Shown one piece after another: positions 44,577-55,173 of a stretch of DNA of 64,000 nucleotides. The translations under genes were made by a program, and so were the position numbers. Below the pieces are notes generated by a model. The model was not told where the DNA came from, did not search any database, and saw nothing but the letters and a program-made list of their open reading frames with translations. Source of the DNA: Haliea sp. (GTDB lineage: Bacteria > Pseudomonadota > Gammaproteobacteria > Pseudomonadales > Halieaceae). The DNA lies in contig JAHEBL010000005.1 of assembly GCA_024642265.1 (NCBI GenBank), forward strand, positions 1 through 64,000, written 5' to 3'. How positions within the stretch are numbered: position 1 is the first letter of the stretch; each line of letters begins with the position of its first letter.

Positions 44577-45404
44577 ATGGAAAATCTGGATGTAAACGAA
44601 ATCATACAGACCTACGTCATACCCTGGGGTATCAAGCTGGTGCTGGCACTGGCCATTTTCTACATCGGCCGGATAGTGGTCGCCGGGGTGGTCGGATTCG
44701 TGCGCAAGGTGCTGAAAGCCCGCGGCATGGACGACATACTCGTGGGTTTCCTGGTGGCGATACTGCGATGGGTTTTATTACTTTTTGTCGTCATTGCGGC
44801 CCTCAGCCAGCTGGGCATCAATACCAACTCCCTCGTGGCGCTGCTGGGTGCGGCCGGCCTCGCTATAGGCTTGTCACTGCAGGGCTCCCTGTCCAACTTC
44901 GCCGCCGGTGTCATGCTGATAATCTTCCGCCCCTTCACCAAGGGCGATTTTATCGAGGCCGCCGGGGCAACCGGAATAATCGACACCATCGGTATCTTTA
45001 CCACCACCATGACCACACCGGACAACAAGGAAGTGATCGTACCCAACGGCGCCATCATCAGTGGCAACATCACCAACTACTCCGCCCGACCGCACCGGCG
45101 GGTGGACATGGTTTTTGGTGTTTCCTACGACAGCGACCTGCGCAAGGCGAGACAGATACTGGAAGAGATCGTAAGCGCCGACGAGCGGGTGATGAAGGAA
45201 CCCGCTCCGGTGATCGCAGTGGGCGCGCTGGCGGAATCCAGTGTCAACTTCCTGGTCCGACCCTGGGCCAAAAAGGAGGATTACTGGAGCGTGCTGTGGG
45301 ACACCACAGAGGCGGTAAAGAACCGCTTCGACGAGGCCGGTATTTCCATCCCGTTCCCACAGATGGATGTGCATTTTGACAAGGGCGAGACGAAGGGGGA
45401 ATAG
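44577..45404 (+). CDS. mscS: Small-conductance mechanosensitive channel (MscS family)
   Basis: The 275-aa inner-membrane protein has three N-terminal membrane helices. The pore-lining third helix is recognisable as LLGAAGLAIGLSLQGSLSNF, with the alternating Ala/Gly pattern, followed by the beta domain with RPFTKGDFIEAAGATG and the C-terminal alpha/beta cage. It opens on osmotic downshock to release solutes. Length and topology match E. coli MscS (286 aa). Upstream promoter is clear, and a weak hairpin with a short T-run follows the stop. Confidence 0.93.
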   Translation: MENLDVNEIIQTYVIPWGIKLVLALAIFYIGRIVVAGVVGFVRKVLKARGMDDILVGFLVAILRWVLLLFVVIAALSQLGINTNSLVALLGAAGLAIGLSLQGSLSNFAAGVMLIIFRPFTKGDFIEAAGATGIIDTIGIFTTTMTTPDNKEVIVPNGAIISGNITNYSARPHRRVDMVFGVSYDSDLRKARQILEEIVSADERVMKEPAPVIAVGALAESSVNFLVRPWAKKEDYWSVLWDTTEAVKNRFDEAGISIPFPQMDVHFDKGETKGE

Positions 45405-45412
45405 CCCAAGCC

Positions 45413-45436
45413 GGGGGGTAAAAATCGCCCCCTTTA
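45413..45436 (+). terminator. Weak candidate terminator after mscS
   Basis: GGGGG and CCCCC pair around a 10-base loop and are followed by TTTAT, starting 9 bases after the mscS stop. The short T-run makes efficient termination doubtful. Confidence 0.38.
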
Positions 45437-45457
45437 TCCAATAAGCACAAGTATGTT

Positions 45458-45488
45458 TTGCCTGTCATAGCCACCTATGTGGTATAAA
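45458..45488 (+). promoter_or_regulatory. Candidate promoter with dyad upstream of the RND efflux operon
   Basis: TTGCCT (-35) and TATAAA (-10) are separated by a long 19-bp spacer that holds the dyad CCAC-CTAT-GTGG (45471-45482) right next to the -10 box. A long spacer plus a palindrome is a pattern seen with repressors or MerR-type activators of efflux pumps. No regulator gene is adjacent. Confidence 0.42.
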
Positions 45489-45564
45489 TAGCGGGTAATC
45501 TCAAAGCACCGGACCTCACCCGACCGACTGGAAAGGGTGCTGGCGCCCCAGCGGACGACTCTCA

Positions 45565-46839
45565 GTGGCCAGCAAGTCAAAACAGGCAATTATTTCCCTT
45601 GCGATGATCGCGGGAGCAACCGCGATCAGCTCCGCCCTGTACCTGTTGCGGCCACCCGCCGAGATTGCCGAACCGGTGTACGCCGCCGTCACGGTCGATG
45701 TTGCCGAGGTGGTAAAGGAGAGCCTGCATATCGAGGTGCAGGCCCAGGGCACCGTGGCCCCCCTGCAGGAATCGACCCTGCTGGCAGAGGTCAAAGGCAG
45801 GATCATAGAAGTTGCCGGGGAATTCCATGTCGGTGGCTTTGTCTCCCGTGACGATATACTGCTGCGCATCGATCCGCGGGATTACCAGACCAACCTGCTC
45901 CATGCGCAGGCAGCGCTGGAAACTGCCGAGAGCGCGCTGGTCCAGGAAAAAGGCCGTGGGCAGGTGGCGCTAAAGGAATGGGAAAAGCTCCCCAGGAACA
46001 GCCAGCGCAGCCCCGAGGCACGGGATCTGTATCTGCGCAAGCCGCAGCTGGAAGAGGCAAACGCCCAGCTGCTGGCGGCCCAGGCCGAGCTCAATACGGC
46101 CCGCGACAATCTTGAACGGACCATCATCCGGTCGCCCTACGACGCACTTATCCGTCAAAAACATACCGACCTGGGCCAATTTGTCGGCGCCGGCACGCCG
46201 CTGGCCGATATCTTTTCGGTCGAAACGGCGGAAGTCCGCCTTCCTATCCCGCAAAGCAAGCTGGAATACCTCGAACTGCCGGGACTGGAAGGCTATGAGG
46301 ATGGCTCGGCGATCGATCTCTACACCGATGTCGGCGGCGTGATAAAGCACTGGTCTGCGCGCCTGCACCGCACGGAGGGGGTATTCGATGAACGTTCGCG
46401 GGCACTGTACACCGTCGCCCGCATAGAGGACCCCTACGGGCTGCAGGATCCCGATCAATTACCGCTGCGGATGGGCACCTTCGTCAACGCCAATATACAG
46501 GGCCGCGAGCTCACCGACGTCGTGGTGCTGCCCCGCTACGTGTTGCGGGCGGGCAGCTACGTCTGGGTGGTGGATGAAACAATGCACCTGCGCAATCGCG
46601 AGGTTACCAGCCTGCGCACAGGTGGCGACAAAATCTATATCACCGCCGGCCTTAACGAGGGCGACATTGTGTCTCTCACCAGCCTCGACGACTCCTTCGC
46701 CGGAGCGCAGGTAAAAGTCATGTCCACGACCCCAACCGATCAGCTCGGGGAGCAGGCTGCCGAACGGCCCGAGCCGGACCAGGGTGGAAACCCGACCGCT
46801 GCCGCACCCCCCTCCAGCGCTGAAGCGGGCGGCCTGTGA
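45565..46839 (+). CDS. RND efflux periplasmic adaptor (membrane fusion protein)
   Basis: The 424-aa protein has an N-terminal signal/anchor helix (about residues 8-28), a barrel-sandwich lipoyl domain split by a helical hairpin (about 60-190, with VQAQGTVAPLQESTLLAEV), and C-terminal beta-barrel domains. It links the RND pump to an outer-membrane channel. It starts with GTG, and its stop overlaps the pump gene by 4 bases. A TolC-like gene is not in the window. Confidence 0.92.
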   Translation: MASKSKQAIISLAMIAGATAISSALYLLRPPAEIAEPVYAAVTVDVAEVVKESLHIEVQAQGTVAPLQESTLLAEVKGRIIEVAGEFHVGGFVSRDDILLRIDPRDYQTNLLHAQAALETAESALVQEKGRGQVALKEWEKLPRNSQRSPEARDLYLRKPQLEEANAQLLAAQAELNTARDNLERTIIRSPYDALIRQKHTDLGQFVGAGTPLADIFSVETAEVRLPIPQSKLEYLELPGLEGYEDGSAIDLYTDVGGVIKHWSARLHRTEGVFDERSRALYTVARIEDPYGLQDPDQLPLRMGTFVNANIQGRELTDVVVLPRYVLRAGSYVWVVDETMHLRNREVTSLRTGGDKIYITAGLNEGDIVSLTSLDDSFAGAQVKVMSTTPTDQLGEQAAERPEPDQGGNPTAAAPPSSAEAGGL

Positions 46840-49800
46840 GTGCAGAACACCCCAGGGGCGTAATCGCCTGGTTCGCCTACAATCCGGTCGCCGCCAACCT
46901 GCTAATGCTCTTTATTATCACTGTCGGTCTGGTGTCGGCTTTCACCATCCAGCGCGCCATGTTTCCCACCGTCGATATCGAAATGATCTTTATCACCGCG
47001 CCCTACCCGGGCGCCGCTCCCGAGGAAGTTGAGCAGGGAATCGTTCTCAAGATCGAGGAGGCCATCAACGACCTGGACGGCATCAAGCGGGTGGAGTCGG
47101 ACGCCTACGAGTCCTACGCGCGGATCATGATCGAGCCCAATGACGGTATCGACCTGAGCAAATTGCTGGATGAGGTGCAGAATCGCATCAATGCCATCCA
47201 GCAATTTCCGGACGGCGCCGAAAAGCCCATCGTCCGCCAACCTGAATTGCTGTTCCCCACGCTCACCCTGCAGCTGTCAGGCGGCATCGACGAGCGCGCA
47301 ATGAAATCCCTGGCGGACGAGGTGAGGCGCGAATTGCTGAGCCTGCCGGAAGTGTCGGCGGCGACGGTGGTGGGCGCCCGCGATTATGAAATTTCCGTGG
47401 AAATTTCCGAACAGTTGTTGCGCGAGTACCACCTGAGCCTCGGGGAGGTCGCCAATATCATCGCCGCCTCATCCCTGGATATCCCCGCCGGCTCGGTACA
47501 GACACGCAACGGCGACATCATGCTGCGCACTCTGGGCCAGGCCTATGTGCAACAGGATTTCGAGGACATCGTGCTGCGAACCTGGCCCGACGGCACGCGC
47601 CTGTTGCTGGGGGACATCGCCACCATCGATGACGGTTTCGTCGACGGGCGCGGCTTCACCACTTTCGACGGGCAATACTCCCTGGGCATCAATGTTTTTG
47701 CGATGGGCAAGCAGGACATCATCGATACCGCCCGGGTAACGAAGCAGTATGTTGAACAGAAACGCCATCAGTTGCCCAACGGCGTCACCCTTGAAGCGTG
47801 GTCAGATTTCACTTTCTACCTCGAGGAGCGTCTGGGAATGATGATGAAGAACCTCGGCGTCGGCGCCCTGCTGGTTTTCATCGTGCTCGCCCTGTTTCTC
47901 GAAATCAAACTGGCCTTCTGGGTCATGCTCGGCATCCCGGTCTGCTTCCTTGGTGCCATGGCGGTTATCAGCACCCCGATGGTTGATGCCAGCCTCAATC
48001 TGCTTAGCATTTTCGGTTTTATCATCGCCCTGGGTATTATCGTCGATGACGCTATTATCATGGGCGAGAGCGCCTACGCCGAGCAGGAGCAACACGGTCA
48101 CAGTGTACAAAGCGTGGTGTCGGGGGTGTACAAGGTTGCAACCCCGGCGACCTTCGGTGTATTGACGACTATCGTCGCGTTTGCACCGACACTGTTTGTG
48201 CAGGGCGTATTTGGCGCGTTTCCCGAGGCATGCGGCATCGTCGTGGTACTGTGCCTGGCATTCTCCCTGGTGGAATCCAAGTGGATTCTGCCCGCCCATT
48301 TGGCGCACAGCAAACCCTCGCGCCACCCTGCTTTAATGTCAATGAACAAACTCCAGCAGCGCTGTAACGATCACCTGAGGCGCTTTGTCGAGCTCCGCTA
48401 CATTCCCTTCATGCAGCGCTGTGTGGCCTACCGTTACGTTACGATGGCTTTCTTCTGCTCGCTGCTGATTCTGTGCGGCGGACTGCTCGCCGGCGAACAG
48501 GTGCGCACCGTGCTGGCGCCCGAAGCAAGAGGCGAGTTTCTCAAAGCCGAGTTGCGCCTGGCCCACGGGACGCCCGAGGAACGGACCCAGCAGGCGGTAA
48601 GGGATGTGGTTGCCGCGTTGCTGGCAGTGGATGCGGATTACCAGCGCGATACAGGCGGCGAGGAAAAACTGCTGGCGCATGTCGCCGCCTATGGCTTCGA
48701 CCAGATCAACGGCCGCATCTCAGTGGAACTCACCAAGGAAGACCAGCGCAGCATCTCCACCCTGGAAGTCGAGCAGCGCTGGCGTGACCGGGTAGGCACT
48801 ATCCACGGCGCCGAGGTATTGGCTATCAGTGGCGACGACGAAGGCGGCTGGGGACCCGCTATTGCTTTCGACCTGATGCACCATGACTTCAATGCGCTGA
48901 AGGCCGCCTCGGAGGAACTGGAGGAGGCCCTGCGACACTATGCCGGTGTGTTCGACATCCGCAACGGCGCCGGCGACACCGCCGACGAATTCCACCTCGA
49001 TATCCTGCCCGAGGCAGAGTCGCTGGGACTGACCCGCTACGACCTCGGCATGCAGGTGCGCCATGCATTTTACGGCGCCGAGGCACAGCGGGTGCAGCGT
49101 GGTGTCGACGAGGTCAAGGTGATGGTGCGCTACCCCAGGGCGGACCGCGAGCTGACCAGCAGCCTGGGTAATATGTTCATTCGCACCCCCCAGGGCGACG
49201 AGGTGCCCTTCGATACGGTGGCCAGTCTGGATATCACCCAGGGACTGCTCAAGACCACTCATATCGATTTTCAACGCGCTTCGGAAGTGACCGCCGAAGT
49301 GGACAAGACCCAGGTACAGTCCGCCAAGGTCATCGAGGAAATCGAGGAGCAGTTCCTCCCGGACCTGCTGCGCAAATACCCGGGGCTCAGCTATGAGATC
49401 TCCGGCATGGCAGACGAGGAGCGCAAACTCGGGGTCAGCCTGATGATCGGTTTTGGGCTGGCCATCCTGGGCATCTACGCCCTGCTGGCAATCCCCACCA
49501 GGTCCTACATGCAACCTCTGATCATCATGGGGGTTATTCCCTTCGGCATCATTGGTGCGATCGTCGGCCACTGGGTCACAGGCTACGCTTTCAGCATGAT
49601 GTCGGTAATCGGGGTGATTGCGCTCAGCGGCGTGGTAGTGAACGACAGCCTGCTGCTGGTGGACCACACCAACAAGGCCGTGGCCGATGGCTCGAGCCGC
49701 TATACCGCAGTTGTCGAAGCCACGAGGCGCCGCTTCCGCGCCATCATGCTGACCTCGGTAACCACCTTCATGGGCCTGGCACCCATCCTGCTGGAGCGCA

Positions 49801-49994
49801 GTGTCCAGGCACAGGACATCATTCCCATGGCGATATCACTGGCTTTCGGCATCGTTTTCGCAACCGTAATCACCTTGTTGCTGGTGCCCTGCCTGTACAT
49901 GATCCTGGACGACCTGGATCGATGGTGGGCCGGCAATGACGGCCGCGCGAAGCAGCACCGGCAGACAGCGGCGGGCGGCTACCTCAACGAATAG
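46836..49994 (+). CDS. RND-family efflux transporter
   Basis: The 1052-aa inner-membrane protein has the usual RND layout of 12 membrane helices and two large periplasmic loops (about residues 35-335 and 560-860). The proton-relay Asp pair is in GIIVDDAIIMGE, and the N-terminal FAYNPVAANLLMLFIITVG opening and PYPGAAPEEVE are family features of the HAE-1 drug/multi-substrate group. Substrate not predictable. The start is GTG, coupled to the adaptor. Its last 11 bases overlap the convergent sppA gene. Confidence 0.94.
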   Translation: MSAEHPRGVIAWFAYNPVAANLLMLFIITVGLVSAFTIQRAMFPTVDIEMIFITAPYPGAAPEEVEQGIVLKIEEAINDLDGIKRVESDAYESYARIMIEPNDGIDLSKLLDEVQNRINAIQQFPDGAEKPIVRQPELLFPTLTLQLSGGIDERAMKSLADEVRRELLSLPEVSAATVVGARDYEISVEISEQLLREYHLSLGEVANIIAASSLDIPAGSVQTRNGDIMLRTLGQAYVQQDFEDIVLRTWPDGTRLLLGDIATIDDGFVDGRGFTTFDGQYSLGINVFAMGKQDIIDTARVTKQYVEQKRHQLPNGVTLEAWSDFTFYLEERLGMMMKNLGVGALLVFIVLALFLEIKLAFWVMLGIPVCFLGAMAVISTPMVDASLNLLSIFGFIIALGIIVDDAIIMGESAYAEQEQHGHSVQSVVSGVYKVATPATFGVLTTIVAFAPTLFVQGVFGAFPEACGIVVVLCLAFSLVESKWILPAHLAHSKPSRHPALMSMNKLQQRCNDHLRRFVELRYIPFMQRCVAYRYVTMAFFCSLLILCGGLLAGEQVRTVLAPEARGEFLKAELRLAHGTPEERTQQAVRDVVAALLAVDADYQRDTGGEEKLLAHVAAYGFDQINGRISVELTKEDQRSISTLEVEQRWRDRVGTIHGAEVLAISGDDEGGWGPAIAFDLMHHDFNALKAASEELEEALRHYAGVFDIRNGAGDTADEFHLDILPEAESLGLTRYDLGMQVRHAFYGAEAQRVQRGVDEVKVMVRYPRADRELTSSLGNMFIRTPQGDEVPFDTVASLDITQGLLKTTHIDFQRASEVTAEVDKTQVQSAKVIEEIEEQFLPDLLRKYPGLSYEISGMADEERKLGVSLMIGFGLAILGIYALLAIPTRSYMQPLIIMGVIPFGIIGAIVGHWVTGYAFSMMSVIGVIALSGVVVNDSLLLVDHTNKAVADGSSRYTAVVEATRRRFRAIMLTSVTTFMGLAPILLERSVQAQDIIPMAISLAFGIVFATVITLLLVPCLYMILDDLDRWWAGNDGRAKQHRQTAAGGYLNE

Positions 49995-51831
49995 CCCCGC
50001 AGGCAAGACACCTTACATAGATGTGGCGAGGATCCTTCAGGCTGGCCAGTTCCGCGGCCGCGTCCGTCACCGGTGCCAGCAGGGCAGCCACCGAGGCGGT
50101 AATCGCCGGCGGCGTCCACAGCCCCAGGCTGCCGACCCTGTCAGCCAGTTGCTGCAACAATAACTCCCGCGGCGACAGGGGCAGAGACACATACTCCACC
50201 TTGTAGTCCTCCAGTCCGGCCCTGGCGGCGGCGGCGGCAACGGCGTCAGCGAGGGAGCCCAGACCATCGAGCAAGCCGTGTTCCAGTGCGTCCGGCGCGG
50301 CCCAGATACGTCCCTGGGCCAGCCCATCCACCTGCTCCGGTGTCAGGTCGCGCCCCTCTTCCACCAGTTGGACAAAGTTCCTGTAGTTGAAGTCAACCCC
50401 GCTGCGGATGGCCTCGGCCACCTCGGGATTCAGCGGCCTGTCCAGCCGCAAGGAACCGGCCAGGTCAGTAGTGCCCACGCCGTCGGTATATACACCCGCG
50501 CGCTGCAACAGACGTTCAAAGGTGGGGATGGCCGCAAACACACCGATACTGCCGGTAATGGTGCCCGGGGTCGCCCAGATTTCATCTGCCTCAGCGGCAA
50601 TGTAATAACCGCCGGAGGCCGCTACCGCGCCCATGGAGATAACCACCGGGATCCCCAGGGCCCTGGTCCGCAGCAGTTCCCGCCGAATGACTTCCGAGGC
50701 AAACACACTGCCGCCGCCGCTGTTGACCCGCAGCACAATAGCGCCCACCCCCTCGCTGTCGGCGGTAGTGCTGATCAGGTGGGCAAGGGAATCGCCGCCG
50801 ATGGTACCCGGGGGCTGGGCGCCAGGGACAATATTGCCCTCGGCCGTGATGACCGCCACCCGGTCACCCTCCACCGGTTTAAATTGTGAGGGGCGCATGC
50901 GCCGCACATAGGGTTCGAACAGTACCGCCTCGTAGAGACCCTCCTCAGTGGTCGCGCCGACGAGTTCGGCCAGGTAGTCATTGGCCTCGTCGCGGTCAAG
51001 CAGCTCGTCCACGAGGCCGGCCTGCAATGCGAGCGCGGCAGTATCACCGCCCTGCTCGTCGAGCAGCCGGGAAAAGTCGTTGACATAGGTATTCACGCTG
51101 CCGGGAGGCAATTCGCGCTGGGCCTCAACCGTGGCGGCGTACTGGCCCCACAACACCTCGAGCCAGCGCCCGGTAATCAGCTTCTCTCCCGGCGACATGT
51201 CATCCCGCAGGAAAGGCTCGGCGATGGCCTTGAATTCGCCGGCATGAAATACATGCACGTTCACCGACATTTTTTCCAGGGTCTCGCGAAAATAATTGCG
51301 GTAGCTGGCAAATCCCTCGAGGCCAACGCCGCCGAACGGGTTGACGATGATGTTGTCGGCGTAGCTTGCCAGCAGGAACTGGTCCTGGGTAAAGAAGTCA
51401 CCCACGGCCACCACCGGCTTGCCGGTGGCCTTGAAAGCCTCGAGCGCTACGGCGATTTCCTGGGCTCTGCTGATACCCAGGTACACAAGATTATCCAGTT
51501 CCATCACCAGCGAGTTGACCGCAGGGTCCGTTGCGGCAAAGTTGATCGCGTCGATAACGTCCCGCAGCAATACCTCGTGGTCCTCGGGCGCCGGCTCACC
51601 CAGCAGGGCCTGCAACGGGTCGGCCTGGGATTTCTGGTCCACGACGGTACCCGCGAGATTGAGCAACAAGGCCGCCCGCTCGGGTGGCGGCTCGGCGCCG
51701 CCGCCAAGGTAGACAAAGTAGACCAGCGCTATGAACAGCAGAAACAGAATGTTCGACAGCGCCAGCCTGACCCGGGTTATGCCATTCCAGATGGCGGAAA
51801 AAAACCTGCGCAAGCGCGACGGTTCACTCAT
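49984..51831 (-). CDS. sppA: Signal peptide peptidase SppA, 67-kDa type
   Basis: SppA is an inner-membrane serine protease (S49) facing the periplasm that degrades leftover signal peptides. The 615-aa protein is the tandem-domain long form of E. coli type. It has an N-terminal membrane helix (about 20-42), the N-terminal repeat with YADNIIVNPFGGVGLEG, and the catalytic Ser in MGAVAASGGYYIAAEAD in the C-terminal repeat. It lies 3 bases upstream of nothing but its own downstream tail; the DUF2069 gene ends 3 bases before its ATG, so they may be cotranscribed. Confidence 0.95.
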   Translation of the reverse strand: MSEPSRLRRFFSAIWNGITRVRLALSNILFLLFIALVYFVYLGGGAEPPPERAALLLNLAGTVVDQKSQADPLQALLGEPAPEDHEVLLRDVIDAINFAATDPAVNSLVMELDNLVYLGISRAQEIAVALEAFKATGKPVVAVGDFFTQDQFLLASYADNIIVNPFGGVGLEGFASYRNYFRETLEKMSVNVHVFHAGEFKAIAEPFLRDDMSPGEKLITGRWLEVLWGQYAATVEAQRELPPGSVNTYVNDFSRLLDEQGGDTAALALQAGLVDELLDRDEANDYLAELVGATTEEGLYEAVLFEPYVRRMRPSQFKPVEGDRVAVITAEGNIVPGAQPPGTIGGDSLAHLISTTADSEGVGAIVLRVNSGGGSVFASEVIRRELLRTRALGIPVVISMGAVAASGGYYIAAEADEIWATPGTITGSIGVFAAIPTFERLLQRAGVYTDGVGTTDLAGSLRLDRPLNPEVAEAIRSGVDFNYRNFVQLVEEGRDLTPEQVDGLAQGRIWAAPDALEHGLLDGLGSLADAVAAAAARAGLEDYKVEYVSLPLSPRELLLQQLADRVGSLGLWTPPAITASVAALLAPVTDAAAELASLKDPRHIYVRCLACGAIR

Positions 51832-51834
51832 ATT

Positions 51835-53158
<1,324 letters not shown>

Positions 53159-53285
53159 GGCGGGCTTCCTGCGGTTGGCCAAAACAAGCGCCAGAGTATA
53201 CCAAAGCGCGGGCGCATCAGCCCGTCCTCGCCCGCCTGTTTTGGCGCGGCGCAGTCCGTGCAGAGCGGCAAACGTTCATGCCATA

Positions 53286-54524
53286 ATGCTGGCCATGAAT
53301 TTTAATGGCATCACATTACCCGAGCTCTGGCGGCGCACGCAGTACCTGTTCTCGCGCTTCAACGCCGACCGCTGTTCGGAAAATGCCGCAGCCCTGACCT
53401 ACATGAGCCTGTTTGCACTGGTGCCGCTGCTCACCGTGATTTATACGATGGCATCGGCAGTCCCGGCTTTCCAGGGGCTGGAGACCAAGATGCAGGCGTT
53501 CCTGTTTGAACACCTGATGCCCGATACCAATTCCGAGATAAGGACCTACCTGGACGATTTTTCCAGGCAGGCCAAGAACCTCACGGGGCCCGGCATCGTT
53601 TTCCTGGTGGTGACCGCCGTTCTCATGCTGCGCAATATTGAAAAAGCGTTCAACGAGATCTGGCGAGCCAGTGAAAACCGCAGTCCGGTGTCAAGTTTTC
53701 TGCTGTACTGGGCAGTGCTGAGTCTCGCGCCGGTGATGATAGGCCTGGCATTGGCGATCAGCACCTATCTCTCCTCTTTCGCCCATGTACTTGAGGGATA
53801 CGACGTCATTGGTGTGAAGGCATTCATGCTCAAGATAGCACCGCTGCTGCTGACTACCGCCGGCTTCAGCCTGGTTTACATCGCGGTGCCGAACTGCAGG
53901 GTGCCATTCAAGCACTGCCTCATCGGAGGTCTCGCTGCGGCACTGGCTTTTCATATCGCCAGGTCCGTGTTCACCGACCTGGTAGTGGGCTCCAGCTACA
54001 CATTCATCTACGGTGCGTTCGCCGCGGTTCCCCTGTTCCTGCTGTGGATATACCTGTCCTGGAACATCGTCCTGATGGGGGGCATCCTGGTGCACAGCAT
54101 GTCGGCCTACCAGAATGAGGAGCAGGCCAGCCGGCCGCTGGTGCTCAAGGCGCTGGACGTGCTCTACCTGTTCTGGCAGCGCCAGGCAAGCGGGCAGGCG
54201 GTCGGTGAGATCGAACTGCTCAACCGCAAGCACGAGGTCACCCGGGGACTGGACAGCGACAGCTGGCAATTGCTGCGCAATGTCTTTCTCGACAAGAAAC
54301 TGATCGCCGAAAATGATCGCGGCCAATACCTGCTGAGCCGCGACCTGCACACCGTCAGCTTCAGCCAGCTGAAGGAATGGGTAAACAGTGAATACAGCCT
54401 GACAGCCGAGGAGGCCCCGGGTGTACTGAGCTGGCAACAGGAGGCGTACAGAATGCTGCAGGATCAGCGCAAGCAACAGCGGGACTCGCTCGGCATGAGC
54501 CTCGTGGAACTGTTTTCCCGATGA
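53286..54524 (+). CDS. YihY-family inner membrane protein with C-terminal extension
   Basis: The 412-aa protein has six membrane helices in its first 290 residues and the YihY/virulence-factor BrkB layout: AALTYMSLFALVPLLTV at the start and FIYGAFAAVPLFLLWIYLSWNIVLMGG at helix 6. The family was once called RNase BN by mistake; its function is unclear, probably transport or envelope-related. The extra 120 residues at the C-terminus look like a winged-helix-type cytosolic domain and occur also in Pseudomonas relatives. The start may be at 53286 or 53295; neither has a clear Shine-Dalgarno. Confidence 0.87.
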   Translation: MLAMNFNGITLPELWRRTQYLFSRFNADRCSENAAALTYMSLFALVPLLTVIYTMASAVPAFQGLETKMQAFLFEHLMPDTNSEIRTYLDDFSRQAKNLTGPGIVFLVVTAVLMLRNIEKAFNEIWRASENRSPVSSFLLYWAVLSLAPVMIGLALAISTYLSSFAHVLEGYDVIGVKAFMLKIAPLLLTTAGFSLVYIAVPNCRVPFKHCLIGGLAAALAFHIARSVFTDLVVGSSYTFIYGAFAAVPLFLLWIYLSWNIVLMGGILVHSMSAYQNEEQASRPLVLKALDVLYLFWQRQASGQAVGEIELLNRKHEVTRGLDSDSWQLLRNVFLDKKLIAENDRGQYLLSRDLHTVSFSQLKEWVNSEYSLTAEEAPGVLSWQQEAYRMLQDQRKQQRDSLGMSLVELFSR

Positions 54525-54967
54525 GGGCCTGGCTGGCATTGACCCTGTCCCTGGCCCTGTCCGGCTGTGGTCCCGGCCCGGCGCCCGACGTTGGCCTGCA
54601 ACTGGAGCAGTTGCGGGGCCAGTGGGTGGTGATCAATTACTGGGCAATCTGGTGCAAGCCCTGTATCCAGGAAATACCCGAGCTGAACGCCCTGAACGAG
54701 CTACCCGGGGTCACGGTACTGGGCGTGAACTACGACGGCGACGCAGAGGAGATACTGGCACAGCAGATAAAACAGCTCGGTATCGACTTTGAAGTACTGG
54801 CGACCGACCCCGCCAGCCTGCTCGGCACCACCCGCCCGATGGTATTGCCTACCACGCTCATACTCGACCCCGCCGGCGCCCTGCAGGACACGCTGGTAGG
54901 GCCGCAGACCCTGGCGTCTCTCGCACAGGCCACCGGGCAGCAGATCGACCCGGGCGCCCATCAGTGA
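54521..54967 (+). CDS. TlpA/ResA-like thioredoxin-fold lipoprotein
   Basis: The 148-aa product has a lipoprotein signal (lipobox LSGC, Cys16) and a thioredoxin fold with the redox motif WCKPC (Cys45, Cys48) and the cis-Pro in VLPTTLIL. It is a membrane-anchored periplasmic thiol reductase or disulfide handler; the exact target is unknown. It overlaps the YihY-like gene by 4 bases (ATGA), so the two are translationally coupled. Confidence 0.9.
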   Translation: MRAWLALTLSLALSGCGPGPAPDVGLQLEQLRGQWVVINYWAIWCKPCIQEIPELNALNELPGVTVLGVNYDGDAEEILAQQIKQLGIDFEVLATDPASLLGTTRPMVLPTTLILDPAGALQDTLVGPQTLASLAQATGQQIDPGAHQ

Positions 54968-55070
54968 CCCGAAAGCAAGCCTGAGGGCATCAAAAAAATC
55001 AGCTTACCGTCCATTCCCGACAGAGCGCGCGGCTTGCCTCGGGATATCGCTTTCAACACTCGACGCCAGG

Positions 55071-55112
55071 CAGGGGGCCGGGACACACCCGGTCCCCTGT
55101 CGACAATGGAAC
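55071..55112 (-). repeat. Hairpin repeat related to the head of copy B
   Basis: On the minus strand it starts GTTCCA, then GTCGACAGG, and forms a 12-bp stem (55071-55082 with 55088-55099, one non-Watson-Crick pair) around TGTGT. The head and loop match copy B (GTTCCA-x2-GTCG-x-CAGG, CGGGTGTGTCC) at the same spacing, while stem bases differ. The 100-bp core of copies A and B is missing here. Confidence 0.62.
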
Positions 55113-55145
55113 CAGTCTCGCATCACTGACACTCTGGCAAATGAC

Positions 55146-55173
55146 AAAAAAAAGCCGGCCCATCGGGCCGGCT
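55146..55173 (-). terminator. Orphan rho-independent terminator on the minus strand
   Basis: Read on the minus strand, AGCCGGCCC and GGGCCGGCT form a perfect 9-bp stem with a 3-base loop, followed by seven to eight U. The plus strand has no T-run after the stem, so direction is clear. No minus-strand gene lies upstream before cysK (plus strand), so it would end an unannotated transcript starting between about 55200 and 55460. Confidence 0.75.

Noticed and set aside
48720-49667. Open frame of 315 codons antisense to the RND pump
   Set aside because: Shadow of a strongly supported gene; composition rich in His/Gln/Val typical of such antisense frames.
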